Assembly: GCF_000003605.2 (NCBI RefSeq)
Contig: NW_003141819.1
Span: 155,593 to 194,161, forward strand
Length of the DNA: 38,569 bases
Source of the DNA: Saccoglossus kowalevskii
Lineage: Eukaryota; Hemichordata; Enteropneusta; Harrimaniidae
Direction: 5' to 3'
Below the pieces are notes generated by a model. That model worked only from the letters and a program-made list of their open reading frames with translations. It searched no databases and had not been told where the DNA came from. Numbering within the stretch: the first letter of the stretch is position 1; each line of letters starts with the position of its first letter. This document shows positions 11,401 through 23,100 of this stretch, piece by piece. A program made the position numbers and the translations under genes.

Positions 11401-12315
11401 AAAGTGAAGGTGACATTCCATAGGATCGTTGCCTCAAAGAGGCCGCGGCGCCAGGCCCATGTCCGTCTGCCGGTATTTTGCCCTGTTTATTTATCTTGCA
11501 AATGTCTGTAGGCGCTCTATGGAGATCATTACTATCCGTTTTTTTCGACCACCCGTTACATAACTGACATATGTGTGGGTGTGCATGAATTGGTTCAACA
11601 TTCGTGCGATTAGTGATTTTATGTTTTATTAAGCGTATTAGTTAGGATATGGGATCTGATTCAAATCACACTTAGATCAATACAAGTCTGTTAGACTAGA
11701 CTGAATTTTGCAGTGTTTACAAGTGGACTGCTGGTAGTTATCGCCGGCAAAACTATAGCTGTATTAAATTGGAATCATACTGGTCGGATTCATAACTTTG
11801 AAAAGTTCCCCGGCCCCATATGTATATTTTATACCGGTCTTCCAGTTGCTTGGTTGGACCAGTTTTTGAACCTCATGTTGTTGTTATAGTCTTACGAGGA
11901 AACAAAACAAAAATGCCGAACTTTCCGTCTTGTCGACAGCATTTGATTATGGGTAATACTAGTATTCAACTTACAATGCAATGTTATCTAATCCAAGTTC
12001 TTTAATCGATACTATAATTACTAATCACCCTCCGTTATCTGACGTCATATGATACGCAAAACAGTATATGCTACGTTCATCATTCATTCCTTCCTTTTAT
12101 CAAATGTAAATATGGGTTAAGATATATATTACCACTGTTGGATTGTAACACTTATTTATCGATATGATTCTACATTCGGGTCAGAATGACGTAATAAGAC
12201 ACATACACGTCCGTGACAACCGTTGACATAAATTTAATTGAGGGCGCCACTAATACGAAAGATGTTATAATGTTCAGTGAATCGTGCGACTTGTGATTCG
12301 TATCCAGTAGAACAT
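8420..12315. other. Noncoding stretch
   Basis: No recognisable gene was seen. It contains a 15-bp direct repeat GGAATTTCATAAATA at 9034-9048 and 9061-9075, a short GTT/GCT run near 9773-9792, and CRE palindromes at 11294-11301 and 12040-12047. The open frames here are short and unlike any family I know. Confidence 0.5.
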
Positions 12316-12324
12316 TATTATGGT

Positions 12325-12460
12325 AGGCGCAAAGATGGTCTAGTGCGTGGGACGGTGAAATCACGACTGAATATATACTATTTTACAGATCCGAGTTCTA
12401 ACCACGCCCAGTTTCCAACTCACTGAAGTTGCTGTACTATTTAGAATCATAATACAATAG
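12325..12460 (+). mobile_element. tRNA-derived SINE or decayed tRNA copy
   Basis: The head (12325-12409) reads like a tRNA with internal pol III promoter boxes. An A-box-like TGGTCTAGTG lies at 12336-12345, and a B-box-like AGTTCTAACCA at 12394-12404 matches nine of eleven consensus positions. The 5' GGCGC and 3' ACGCCCA segments can partly pair as an acceptor stem. Between them, GCGTGGGACGGTGAAATCACGA resembles the middle of known tRNA-SINE heads. The spacing is too long and the anticodon arm too poor for a working tRNA. The sequence continues past the B box into an unrelated tail, so a SINE fits best; the 3' end is approximate. Confidence 0.5.
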
Positions 12461-13283
12461 CCACATAATTTCACCGCCTAGCAACACAGAGGCGTGATAC
12501 GAATCACGATAACAGCATAGACAACAGCAATTCGAATCGGTCAAAGTTTACGTTCCAATTCGCACATGTACTTAAAGTCAATGTTCTTGTAATCTATATG
12601 ACTGTCGATTGCAACTGTAATTTGCAGACACAACATTTGTAAATTTACATCAAACCGATTGCTCAACTTGAATACTGAGGGCATTTCTCCAAACTCAGTG
12701 ATAAGATATGTACTCTTGTATGAAACGATAAATTACGTGTATTATCCATTGTTTTATAGTCTTCATTTATGATTCCTCCTTTATTGCAAAAGTGACAATA
12801 ATTATGTAGTTAGATTACACAACAAATGTACACGATTACAATCTAGACGATTTCGTATTTAAATATCAACCAACATATTGTAATTCGGCAGTTTATATAT
12901 TCTTATTTTTCATGAATTGGCACGGTAACCATATCTTCTTTTAATGGCCGATTTTTAGTAATATTTATTAATAATCAAAATAGTATAATACGGGGACGAG
13001 TCATTGACAGCGGTATGAAATTGTGTACAGGACGAAGTTATTCAGTGCCAACGCAATGGGAATCGTTATATCAATAATTGCGTACCAGCTTGAGGTCAGA
13101 GGTTAACAAGATTCAAGAAAATCCAATTAATGGACGTATTTGGGCCAGGACGTTGTATATTTTGCATGCATGACGCCACGAGAATGTAGTTGTCCGTTGC
13201 AAGATAGACGGCAACATAATGTGACGAATGCGTTGAGTCACGATAACACCCCCAATAATACTATCATGATAGTCTGTTCTTTC
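12461..13283. other. Noncoding stretch, nothing recognised
   Basis: AT-rich sequence lies between the SINE and the hAT-like MITE. I see no open frame of interest, no repeat and no clear motif. Confidence 0.5.
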
Positions 13284-13452
13284 CAGTGGCGGATCCAGCA
13301 AAATGTATACGGGGGGGGGGGGGTCCAAGCTACGCTTAAGATATACGGAGCGTAAATAGCAGGAAAGATATGCGTAATCCAGATAATATAAATCTTCATG
13401 CGTTTGGGGGGGCATAACCCCCCTGCCCCCTCCCCCTCTGGATCCGCCACTG
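13284..13452. mobile_element. hAT-like MITE with 15-bp terminal inverted repeats
   Basis: The element opens with CAGTGGCGGATCCAG (13284-13298) and closes with the exact complement CTGGATCCGCCACTG (13438-13452), 169 bp in all. G-rich and C-rich runs lie inside both ends, making a larger imperfect stem. The flanking octamers GTTCTTTC and ATTATTTC agree at six of eight positions, fitting an aged 8-bp hAT target duplication; the CAGTG end also fits hAT. It has no coding capacity and would need a transposase encoded elsewhere. Open frames crossing it on both strands are by-products of the inverted repeats. Confidence 0.85.
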
Positions 13453-16400
13453 ATTATTTCTCAATGGTGTCGCATTAAATATTTCAAAAGAAATGTGAAA
13501 TTTCTTGTTTTTGATTCTTTCATTTAAAGTTAAAACATGGCAAACCTTCATCTCTCAAAAATCTACAATGCTCAGATGTCCCCAAACCAATGCACAGCGG
13601 AGAAGGCATGTCGAGATACGCCACACACTGGTCATAATCATCGTGACATAAAGCGATAAAGCCGATTTGCTTGTATCGTTCCGCATGATCTTTCTACTTT
13701 GATCTTGGGATTACATTTTATCAGTGAATATCTTATATTTTAATAAACGTGGCCTGATTTATCATACTTGAATCTCTTTACGCATTACTGAGGCCGTGTA
13801 CACTACTAGTATATCTTTTCTACGGCAAATACTGGGCGAATAGTTTATCATTTATAAACAGCCCTTTAAGATACGAAGACAATAATATATACTTCATATA
13901 CTTATAAAACAATAGCCCTCTCTGTATTCAATGTTCGATCAAAAAGATTGTACCCGAGCTATCAATACCGACGAATTGAAATCTCACTTGAATATTGGAG
14001 GTTTGAAAATGTGTATGAAAATTTTGTATTCGGCGAACAAGTCACACCTATAGTCGAGTTTGAAAGGAAACGGATGTGCGAGATTTTGTTTTAAATGTTG
14101 TATTTCGATTAAACCAAGTTTCAATTTCAACAAAATAAAATAAAATACAGAACGAGCGAGAAACGGGAGGGAGGTATTCTTGTTTTTTATATGCTATCAA
14201 TGCAATTACCGCCACAATACCTCTCAAAGACGGCTCAACTCCAATCAGGTACATACCCAACATTTTTCAATTGCCCTAACGATGGGGCTGGTGTCAGCTA
14301 CCATCATTGGCAAGCCTCAAGAAAATCCGAGTGTGGGAAAATGCTAGAGAGGTCGCTGGCTGAACCGTTGGTCACTGGGTGTTAGATTGAATGAAAACAT
14401 GACACGGTATTAGTTCCCACTGCGTATAGTGATTGAGCCAACTTGCTAATATAGTTAGTTACCAACCCATCCATTTACCAGTATAAGCAATCAGCGCAGT
14501 TCCTATGGTTTACAGCGACCCCGGACACTAAACGTCTAATCCTTGCCCATTTCATATTCATTCCGAGCTGAACTATACACCGATAAGGGCAATTTAGCAG
14601 GTGAGAGATATCAACTTGACAGAATCGATTTAAGAAGCAATTAATTTCACATCAGCAGTTTCAGTTGATTCTGTTTTTGTTTTGTTTTTTTGCGACAAGA
14701 ACTAAATTGGTTCTATTTTTGATTTGCCATGGGAGTGTAGCGCAGTGCCAAACGATTTGAAGAGACTTCGTCATTTATGAATTGTGCAGATATCTGGGGT
14801 ACGCGTGTTTCGTCGCAGGTAGCACAATTCAGAGTGCGTGTCTTTCTCTCTATGCTTTCCTAAGAATATGTTTTTACTTTTGTTTATTTATTCTGAGATT
14901 TCAACACAGCTCATAAACTATTCCTCGTGATCATTTAGAAAAAAATACTGGACTGCACGCGTAATGAACTAGTATTAGCCAAAATATATAAATTTAATTG
15001 TTCACTTTTCCACCAAATTTATCATGTGAACTAGTGTCACAATGTCTGAATTGTCTGTTGTTCGCGAATATAACTCTATAGACTATATCTTGGAATTGGG
15101 TAGATAATTCTTCTCTCGTTGTTACCGTCTTCATCACCCCTCGCGAATAACATACCTCTTTATTTAAACAAATGAAAACACAATAAGTTCTTGAAGTAAC
15201 TAAAGCGACAGTTCGAAAAGATAAATATCAGCCAGTCTGATACTGCTGTATCTTAGTTAGCGACTCAATATGCCTCCGTCCGTAGAACGTTGAAGAGATA
15301 TCTAGAAATATTCAACCGATCCCTCAAGATACTCAACTGTTTCTCGTCGATTAATGGTCGGCAGTTTTACATAAGCTAGTGCACATAATTTGCGTTTCAT
15401 TGAATATAAATTATTTGACCAAATTTGAAATATTTGATATCGTCAACTTGTCAATCTGTGAGTTCCCATGCGATATTATTTTTTCGTCAACAGAAAACAT
15501 CATATGACAAAAACATTGGGATGACTCAGTGCTATAAACGGACGTATATAAAGATTATCGTGCATATAGTCAAGTTTCATTTCCCTATATCTTTGTTCTC
15601 AAACTTTCTCTGGAAATAACCCGGATACAACCCAACCCTCACGTACACAGTTACACACATTGAGTTCTAAAGATTCTCATCGATGGAACCTAGCCATGGC
15701 GTCTCTTACACCCCTCTAAAAGCAACGCAAGTGTCAGATCCGTTACTCATCAACGCCAATGACGCTTCCATCTCCAATGGTCAGACAAATTAGTCTGACA
15801 GCCAAGTTAAATTTAGCTGTGGCATTTCCATTCTCGTCGCCAGTTCGCTATTTGGCTTTAGGTGGAAGGGGTCCAATGTATTAACATGTCTCAATCAATC
15901 GGTGTCTGCAACTGTTGTTACTGTGATGTCACTCGGATGTATGCCCGCTTGCAATCCAAAGTATGGCAATTGTGGGCGATGTTTGTGTATTTTCCGAACG
16001 TGAGAGTATTATAATCGCCATGGCAACTTGTTGTAAATTATTATATGAAATAAATAAATGGTGCTGATTATTTATCATATTTTTTACATATGCTAAGGGT
16101 TGTTATGTACACTACTAAATCGGTTTAAGGGTATAACCGCAATGTACAGACGAATCACCAGCACCGGGGAAATGTAACATTTTAATATCTGTCTTATGAT
16201 ACTGTATATAAAATTTGTGTTCCCCACTGTTGCCTCGCTATTTAAACAAATTGCAAAATATTTGAGTGATTATATTGTATGTTTTGTTTCGAATGTTATA
16301 CGTATATACTATATATATATAGAGATATAACAACAACTCACGATTAAAATCATACACTCCGACGCAGAACTCCATGTTCATACCGTCAATGTTCAATTGA

Positions 16401-16600
16401 ATACGACACTCTCTCTAGTTTTATCGTGGTATCTTTCATATAAAGGTTGTAATATTGTGCACCATTCCACTGGCCCATTACCAACGCATGGACTGACTGC
16501 CCCGGGCGGTGTTTTCAGCTTCAGTGATTCTCGCTAGGGTCATCGTGTCACATGGAAGTCACCACATCGTGACAGAATGCATCGAGTATCAAGTCCAACT
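13453..16600. other. Noncoding stretch
   Basis: No gene is recognised. A perfect 7-bp inverted repeat GTCAGAC/GTCTGAC with a 6-nt spacer lies at about 15780-15799 in a less AT-rich patch (15660-15870). An X-box-like GCCATGGCAAC lies at 16017-16027. Both could be regulatory, without further support. Confidence 0.45.
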
Positions 16601-16637
16601 GCCAACATCATCACATCGCTTAGATGTGTGTATATCT

Positions 16638-16853
16638 TTAGTATTCGGTGTGTAAGAATTTAAAGCACAAATATAAAGAGCTTGTGCCATCCACAAATCT
16701 GAGCACAAGTGTGGAATCGAATTCAAGTTTATTCTTTGTACGAAGCACTTCGACATCGACCCTACTTGTTTCACGCATCTCAATTGAACCACCCGTGTCT
16801 ATAAACCAACGTTTCCCATCGAGAGAATCCAGGAGATGCCGACACGGGTCCAT
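16638..16853 (-). CDS. Weak candidate ORF of unknown function, 71 codons
   Basis: From ATG at 16853 the frame runs 71 codons to TAA. The composition looks protein-like: MDPCRHLLDSLDGKRWF at the start, then alternating charged and hydrophobic residues. The frame is closed by a stop just upstream, with no good splice acceptor, and two other frames over the same bases are also open. This could be a small gene, a fragment of a decayed coding sequence, or chance. A passing likeness of FIDTGGS to an aspartic-protease active-site motif is unsupported by any surrounding protease features. No function is proposed. Confidence 0.15.
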   Translation of the reverse strand: MDPCRHLLDSLDGKRWFIDTGGSIEMRETSRVDVEVLRTKNKLEFDSTLVLRFVDGTSSLYLCFKFLHTEY

Positions 16854-16872
16854 CAAACGAGATGCCCTTTAA

Positions 16873-19140
16873 CCGGCTTTAACGCCACGTTTATTCCATA
16901 TCAACAGAAATTATTGTGTTAGCGGGTGATGGGGTTTGGCCACGAGTATAACATATCAGACATATTAGGAAGCAGTGCAGTCACCAAGAACAAAGTTGTT
17001 AGATGCAAATGTCGGAAAATCAGTTGGGAAAATTAGTCACTTGCAGTTGCCTTTCAAATCCTATGTAATATATCAATGGAACTGACTTCTTCGTTCAAGT
17101 TGTTTCACGCACGATTTCGACTTTCACATTGTACTAATATTTGACGAGTCATATGTCATTGTTCAGTTGGCATGGGAAAACTATAATTTTTTAAAATAAT
17201 AATATATTTGGCAAATAACTAACAAATTTGACGTTTTAATACATGTATGATTTGTTGCTTTCCAAAATGCATGTAAGAATGTAGCAGTTGTCTAAAAATT
17301 GATAATGAAAACTTGAGAAGTGTCAATACAATTAATACAGCACAAGCAATTACAGCATAGGTGATTCGAGCAATCACAGAACCCATATCTTCGAATAAAA
17401 TTACTACAAATGCACGAGTGACGAACGTCCATCGTCCTGACTAAGTCAATGTTGCGATAATCTGGGCATGCACAGTGCGAATTTTCAGACGTTGCCTTTT
17501 TTATCTAATTTATCGGATTGCTATTTATCGCAGGAAATGATCGAATTTACACGGCTTTCGATCGTCAAGTGAAAGTCAACCCGTGAATATTTGGATTTAC
17601 CCAGTATGCATCTGTACAAACTGACGTACATTTATGTCTATACAGCCGGGTATCATCTGCGCATCATTCTAGGTGGCGCTATTACTGTCCGAACTTTGTA
17701 GATTCCCCTCCCCATTTTAATATCTGATATCGCGTCAATGTGTTTTATGTGAGAACCCTTAACGCTAAGCGTGTACGTAATAAAAAAAAAGTATCGTCGT
17801 TAATAGTGTACGCTGTCGAGGCAACTCCTTTTTCGTTATCTTGTAGACGTGATATAATACACTGATTGTCACGTTGCATAAAACATGGACAGTGTGAGGG
17901 TCACATGCAATTGTAGTCGCGTATATATGCTATTGAACTCGCGCGAGAAACAAACACACACTGTTTACTAAAATCACAAATATAAATGACAAATGTGTTT
18001 CTATTACCCTACTATAATTACTTTTTCGTATATTTATTCGTTAAATCTAAATTTATAGAGTTTTAAAATATTTTTTTACTATTATAATATACATTTCTAA
18101 CCTGGGGAAGGTCAACATCTCTTGATAAATATGGAATAATGTGAATGAAAGTTTGTCATGTGTTAGTGGTTGATCCATGATCTGGAATGAGGAATACATA
18201 CTATTAGTATCGATAATAACAATAACCACGTCTTTGCATGAAATAGCCGCCGTGATTTCTCAAGATTAGTAATACTTGACTGTGTCATATTAAGAGTATG
18301 AGGTGATGTATAACAAACGAAGCGCGCTTAACATTATAACTAAAATAAATAATGTAACTGTAACACTATTGCTTGGTAACAGTTAATAATCGATACATCT
18401 GACATATGTATAGCTTGTTAGATTATATTTATTGTTAATTATTGTTGATTAGCATATGTCTATATATGCAAACTGTTGATAAAATAATTTGAGCTGCATT
18501 GTTTGGAAACATTTCACTTTATTTTTTTATACCTTTGTTGTATCAAATGAGAAAACAAGGAATAATATGTCAGTTCATATGGCTTATACCCAGGTGCTGT
18601 TCATCAACATTGCTTCATTTTGACTACGTATTTCTTAGATGACAAAATCACAAACAATCGACAAAAATCAGCGGATGTCAATTGTGATGATGAGATGTCA
18701 TACATGGAGTAGGAACGAATAATTTAAACTTTTCTAAATTTCGATAACTTGATTGATTGGCCAACGCATAAAACAGACTGGCGTTTCAAGTACCTGTATT
18801 ATCGTCTACGTAGTGTTTATTAACGTCAGATCAATAGAACTATGATATTGCGAACAAACTTAATTATAAAAGACAATATTATGGAGTAGTCAATATACGT
18901 TTGAAAGTATAATTATAACGTCATAGCTGTATAACCATAATTTAACAATTCAAGGACACAAAGTTATCAAAAACACAAGTAATTGGTATGCTGTGTAACA
19001 TCGCGATAATAATTTAATCGAATCGAAGATTCAGAACACATCCATTTGTTTGATTTTTCCAATATGCAATCGCGTAAGAGTAGAGTAATAATTAAAAAAA
19101 ATGTAAATAATTACAGTAAAACAAACATTCAAGTAACAGC
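16873..19140. other. Noncoding stretch
   Basis: No gene is recognised. Points seen are a CTCF-core-like TAGGTGGCGCTA at 17670-17681 and a 10-bp palindrome CTCGCGCGAG at about 17939-17948. The remainder is very AT-rich. Confidence 0.5.
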
Positions 19141-19305
19141 TCGCGACAAGGAAACCGAACTCGCGACGAGGAAACCCAATTTGCGACAAGGAAACCGAAC
19201 TCGCGACGAGGAAACCTAACTCGCGCCAAGGAAACTGAACTCGCGACAAGGAAACCGAACTCGCGACAAGGAAACCCAACTCGCGACCAGGAAACCCAAC
19301 TCGCG
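19141..19305. repeat. 20-bp tandem array, eight units
   Basis: Eight units of exactly 20 bp follow one another, with a partial ninth. The consensus is TCGCGACAAGGAAACCGAAC with one to four changes per unit. Six of eight units keep TCGCG, and most keep the palindrome TCGCGA. The array is far richer in CpG than its flanks. Because the unit lacks stops in some minus-strand frames, long spurious open frames run through it at 19031-19346; the 20-bp period shifts frame each unit, which argues against protein-coding repeats. Confidence 0.95.
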
Positions 19306-19319
19306 TACACGGCGTATCG

Positions 19320-19327
19320 TGACGTCA
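19320..19327. promoter_or_regulatory. CRE palindrome beside the tandem array
   Basis: TGACGTCA lies 15 bp right of the CGCG-rich array, inside GTGACGTCAC, and a second near-copy AGACGTCAT follows within 15 bp. CREB/ATF binding is the family expectation; function here is inference. Confidence 0.3.
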
Positions 19328-19345
19328 CTACAGACGTCATAATCA

Positions 19346-20040
19346 TTGATCCATAATCACTGATTCAAAAAAAATGACTTGTGATGACGACGCCGCAACA
19401 ATGAAATGGAAATACAAATCTCGGTCAACACAAACAACGTATAAATATGACATATAAATGATATTATTCATTTAGTATCATATATTACACCAGTAGATAT
19501 ACATTTTGAAAACGTCGTGGTGGTTGTTCAAAATGGTTGGGACAAATGTTAACTGCGCATGTATTTACGACATACGGATATTAAATGACACTTAACCGGT
19601 ATAATTGGGAAACTGGATAATTGTAGTTTAATTTTTGAGAGAATGTAGATATTGCAGTATTTAAATAATACTAGTAGTAGGTAAAAATAAAAAGTTAGAT
19701 TTCAGAAGAACGCAAACGACTTTTGTCGATCGACTTTCGTTCACACTTGTTCGCTCGAACGAGCGTTCACAAGGTCAAGAAGTTTACAGTGCCTCTTCAA
19801 TGTAGTGGGTGGTCAACGTTGTTCGGCAACCGTTTTTATTCTCAAAAAATAGGTCTATTATAGTGGTGTTAAATCTGTATATACCTAGAACAAATGCACA
19901 ACTCTAAAAATCAAAATTGTGTCTACGAGTAGTATAAATTTTCTCTGACGCTCAGTTTATCTGAAACGATGTAATACAGGTTCCAGGGCCTGTTAAATTA
20001 TCCAAGGAGGCGTTAGAGTTTTCAAACAATACTAAAACAC
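19346..20040. other. Noncoding stretch between two short-period arrays
   Basis: No gene or named repeat was seen. A patch at about 19710-19775 is rich in CGA/TCG (TCGATCGAC, TTCGCTCGAACGAGCG), unlike the surrounding AT-rich DNA. Confidence 0.4.
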
Positions 20041-20043
20041 TAA

Positions 20044-20165
20044 TGTTTTGACATAAAATACAGATGTTTTATAATATAGTAGGCATGTTTTTAAATTAAA
20101 CAGTATGTTTTCAATTTAAACTGCTTATTTTCAATCAAAACAGTGTGTTTTATTGAAAAAAACAT
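20044..20165 (+). repeat. Decayed AT-rich tandem array, 20-21-bp period
   Basis: TGTTTT or a close variant begins units at 20044, 20065, 20086, 20106, 20126 and 20146. Each is followed by an A-rich half ending in forms of AAACAGT. The units are strongly diverged outside these anchors, so this is an old array or a phased-motif region. A weaker seventh copy may start near 20171. Confidence 0.6.
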
Positions 20166-23100
20166 GAAAGTGTTTCAAAGTTTTACAGTGTAATAAAGTA
20201 GTTCGCTATCACGGTAACGTACATTTCAGTAGCGTACATTTTTTACACCCACATACATTACGCCCAATATTGATTTTTTTGCAGATTTGTGTCTGTGTTC
20301 TCCCTTTAAAAACCCAAATACATGCGGTACGTTTTTTGCTATTTGTAAATATTATATTTATGGGGTAAGTTTCATTTCAGCGCGCCCAATCGGATCACTT
20401 TTAAATTAAATAATAATAATTCCTAGAGCAGTATTTCTACCACACATTTGTTGCATGCGATACAATATTGGATAACCAAATTATGACTTTGAACTTTAAT
20501 CATATTTATAGATATAACGTATTTCATCAGCAGACCACTCAAGTGTTTGGCCACGTACACTTAGCTCAACATTGGAACAGAGACATTTCTTTTAATAAAA
20601 CAATATCTTGCAATATTGTAGTAAATTGATTATATAGACTAGAAGTTAATGCATTCTTGATGAGAAATGTCATATTTAGCTTTCCTCTGTATTTGAAATA
20701 ATTGGAACAGTAACGTAATATCAGTTTAGGAGCATTACGTAGTATATGGCTAACTTAATAAAATAAGAGATTGATAAAACTTTCGTTTGTTTATAGTCCA
20801 CGTATTCGTAGGACACGTCACATGTGAGAATTCTCTCCTCGGACTCCAGAAAACTTTCTGGGACACCATTTGCACTTCCCCGTTGTGTTGTGTTGTGTTG
20901 TGTTGTGTTGTGTTGTGTTTAGACATTTCTAACTTACGTTCGCTGGTCTATATTTGTAATATTTCATTCCGCTGCATACTGATAACGTAATACAGTATCC
21001 GTATACATCAATGAATATCGTACACTTCGGTTTATGACGGGATAACTTATTGAGGATAATCGTAGGACAAATGTAAAAATATGATTAACAGTGGTCAGAC
21101 ATTGTTTTGATAAATTGTCATTAAAACATACCCAAAACAAAATAAATGTTTTAACAAATCACACTGGATGCCGGATTGAATTGGCAATAAGTATAACGTT
21201 GTCACTAGTGCCACAGTAATTATCAAATTGACATGTCTTATTTATGCTCCATTAAAAATATAACGATTGCAACACCACGAAAAACAAAACGAAAAAAAAA
21301 CGTGTTTTAATGAGTGCAGTTCTCATAGAGTCCTCGGCGATAGTTTTGTTTTTAAATTCAAAAAATCATGATGATAAGTTAAATATATTTCCCAACTCCC
21401 AATTTCCCATTCCCTAAAAAAACGGAAATAAATATAACGCCAATTTGAAACTATAAATTCGCATGCCACATTCCTTAGAACCCTCGTTCCGGAACAAAGT
21501 CTTTAATATCACATAGGTCAAAGGTCAACGCGTTGATTCCATTCTTTACAATGTTTCCCATTGTACAGAATATTGAAAATTAGTTAGCTAGAATATTGTA
21601 TGAAGATGCACCTTTATAACCACTCTTTTGAGATAGGCTTTCTATGAAGAAGGTACAATTTAAGGCATGTTATGTCGTGTTATACGTATTCAAACAGTTG
21701 GGTATGGCAGCTTATATATTACAGGGATGATTTTTGTTTTGCTAAAAACAGTAAATCATGAAAATTAATCTGTAATTTATTTCATTTAAGTGGTGCCTTT
21801 TAGAACGTTTTTTCACTAAAGTAAAACTGAGGACAAGATAAGTTTATATTGGCGTCTGTTTGATACGGAAATATTCGTATGTTTTGCATACATTTTGTTT
21901 ATGTTTCAAGTTATTTTTTTATTTCCCTGTTTAACATTTAAATGGGTACAAACACCGCTCTGAGTATAAACACAAGGTTTGATAGGTTTTTGGAAATTTC
22001 AAAACAATCGACTAGAAATGTTGAGACTACATGAAAAGCCATTTCGTGTTGAATCTTTAAGAAAAAAACATATATTCGCTAATTGGAATAATTTCCAAAC
22101 GGCTCTTACATTTTTAACCAAAACAGCCAAAACAATTGTGTGTATGGTTAGATACTTAAGTGCAACCCTTATTTAAGTATGAAAAAACTCATTTATGTGA
22201 ATAATATCCTAAAAATTAACATTGTTCACTAAAAGAAGTAATTTTGAGTGTTCGGTTTTTAAGTGTTCGACTGAAATTAATTGAGTAGGGTTTAATAATA
22301 AATGGTCTTTCAATAAATGTAATATCTGTTAATATAATGTTTAATAAGAAAAACATTCACATGTGTAAATCGATCATCTTAAAATAAAATATGATGAGAT
22401 AGGTGTGTAGAATTATCGGTCTAAATTAAAGGATAATCAATGAGCGTCGTATTATTTGAAGATTCTATTAGAGGACACGATTAGAACTGACAAATCGATT
22501 AATTTAAAAACAAATCAATATTTTACATATTTGCTGAATGCCCAAGCCCCGTGGCCATAACATTCGTTATGAACAAGTATAATCGTTTTAAGGTGTTAGT
22601 TATGACGTCATTTCCCCCAAAACTGTATTCACTTAAAAAAAATATTAATTATTGTATTCGTATAGTTAATATGTCAGTGACGTCACAATAATCTTAGTTA
22701 GGGTTGAGTACATTTTATATGTGTTTATAAGTTTTTTATCACAGAACGATATGTATGGACTGTATGAAACGCTCATTTCCATATCTCTCTAGCAAGACCA
22801 GGGACAGCCAGTCTCGATTCAGTCTCTACAAAGTTCAAAACTTGACCTATAAAATGGCCGCTGGAAAAGACTAAAAATATGTTGCTATGGAACGAATCTG
22901 AGTTTTTCTATACCTGAAAAATTGGTATAACCTGCAAATTATTCGGCAGCAATTCAAGTTCAGAATATTGATAAATCAATAAATTATGATTTAGCCATGC
23001 TTAAATTGCACGTGGTTACGGTGACAAAGATACTCCGACAGCTTCGTTTCGTTTTCTCAGTCTTTACACACGTAATTACGTAATTAAAATGTGGCCTAAC

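Noticed and set aside
13113-13450. Overlapping proline-rich and glycine-rich frames on both strands
   Set aside because: They cross the hAT-like MITE and come from its G-run, C-run and inverted ends.
16638-16853. Retroviral-type aspartic protease suggested by FIDTGGS
   Set aside because: The rest of the frame lacks the second conserved block expected of the fold, and no reverse transcriptase or other pol sequence is nearby.
16860-16880. TTAAAGGGC-type junctions at about 13858 and 16868 as MITE ends
   Set aside because: Only nine or ten bases agree with the family and GTCGTC does not follow.
19031-19346. Two overlapping minus-strand frames with repeats of FGFLVAS type
   Set aside because: They are translations of the 20-bp tandem array. 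The unit is not a multiple of three, and stop-free frames follow from its sequence.
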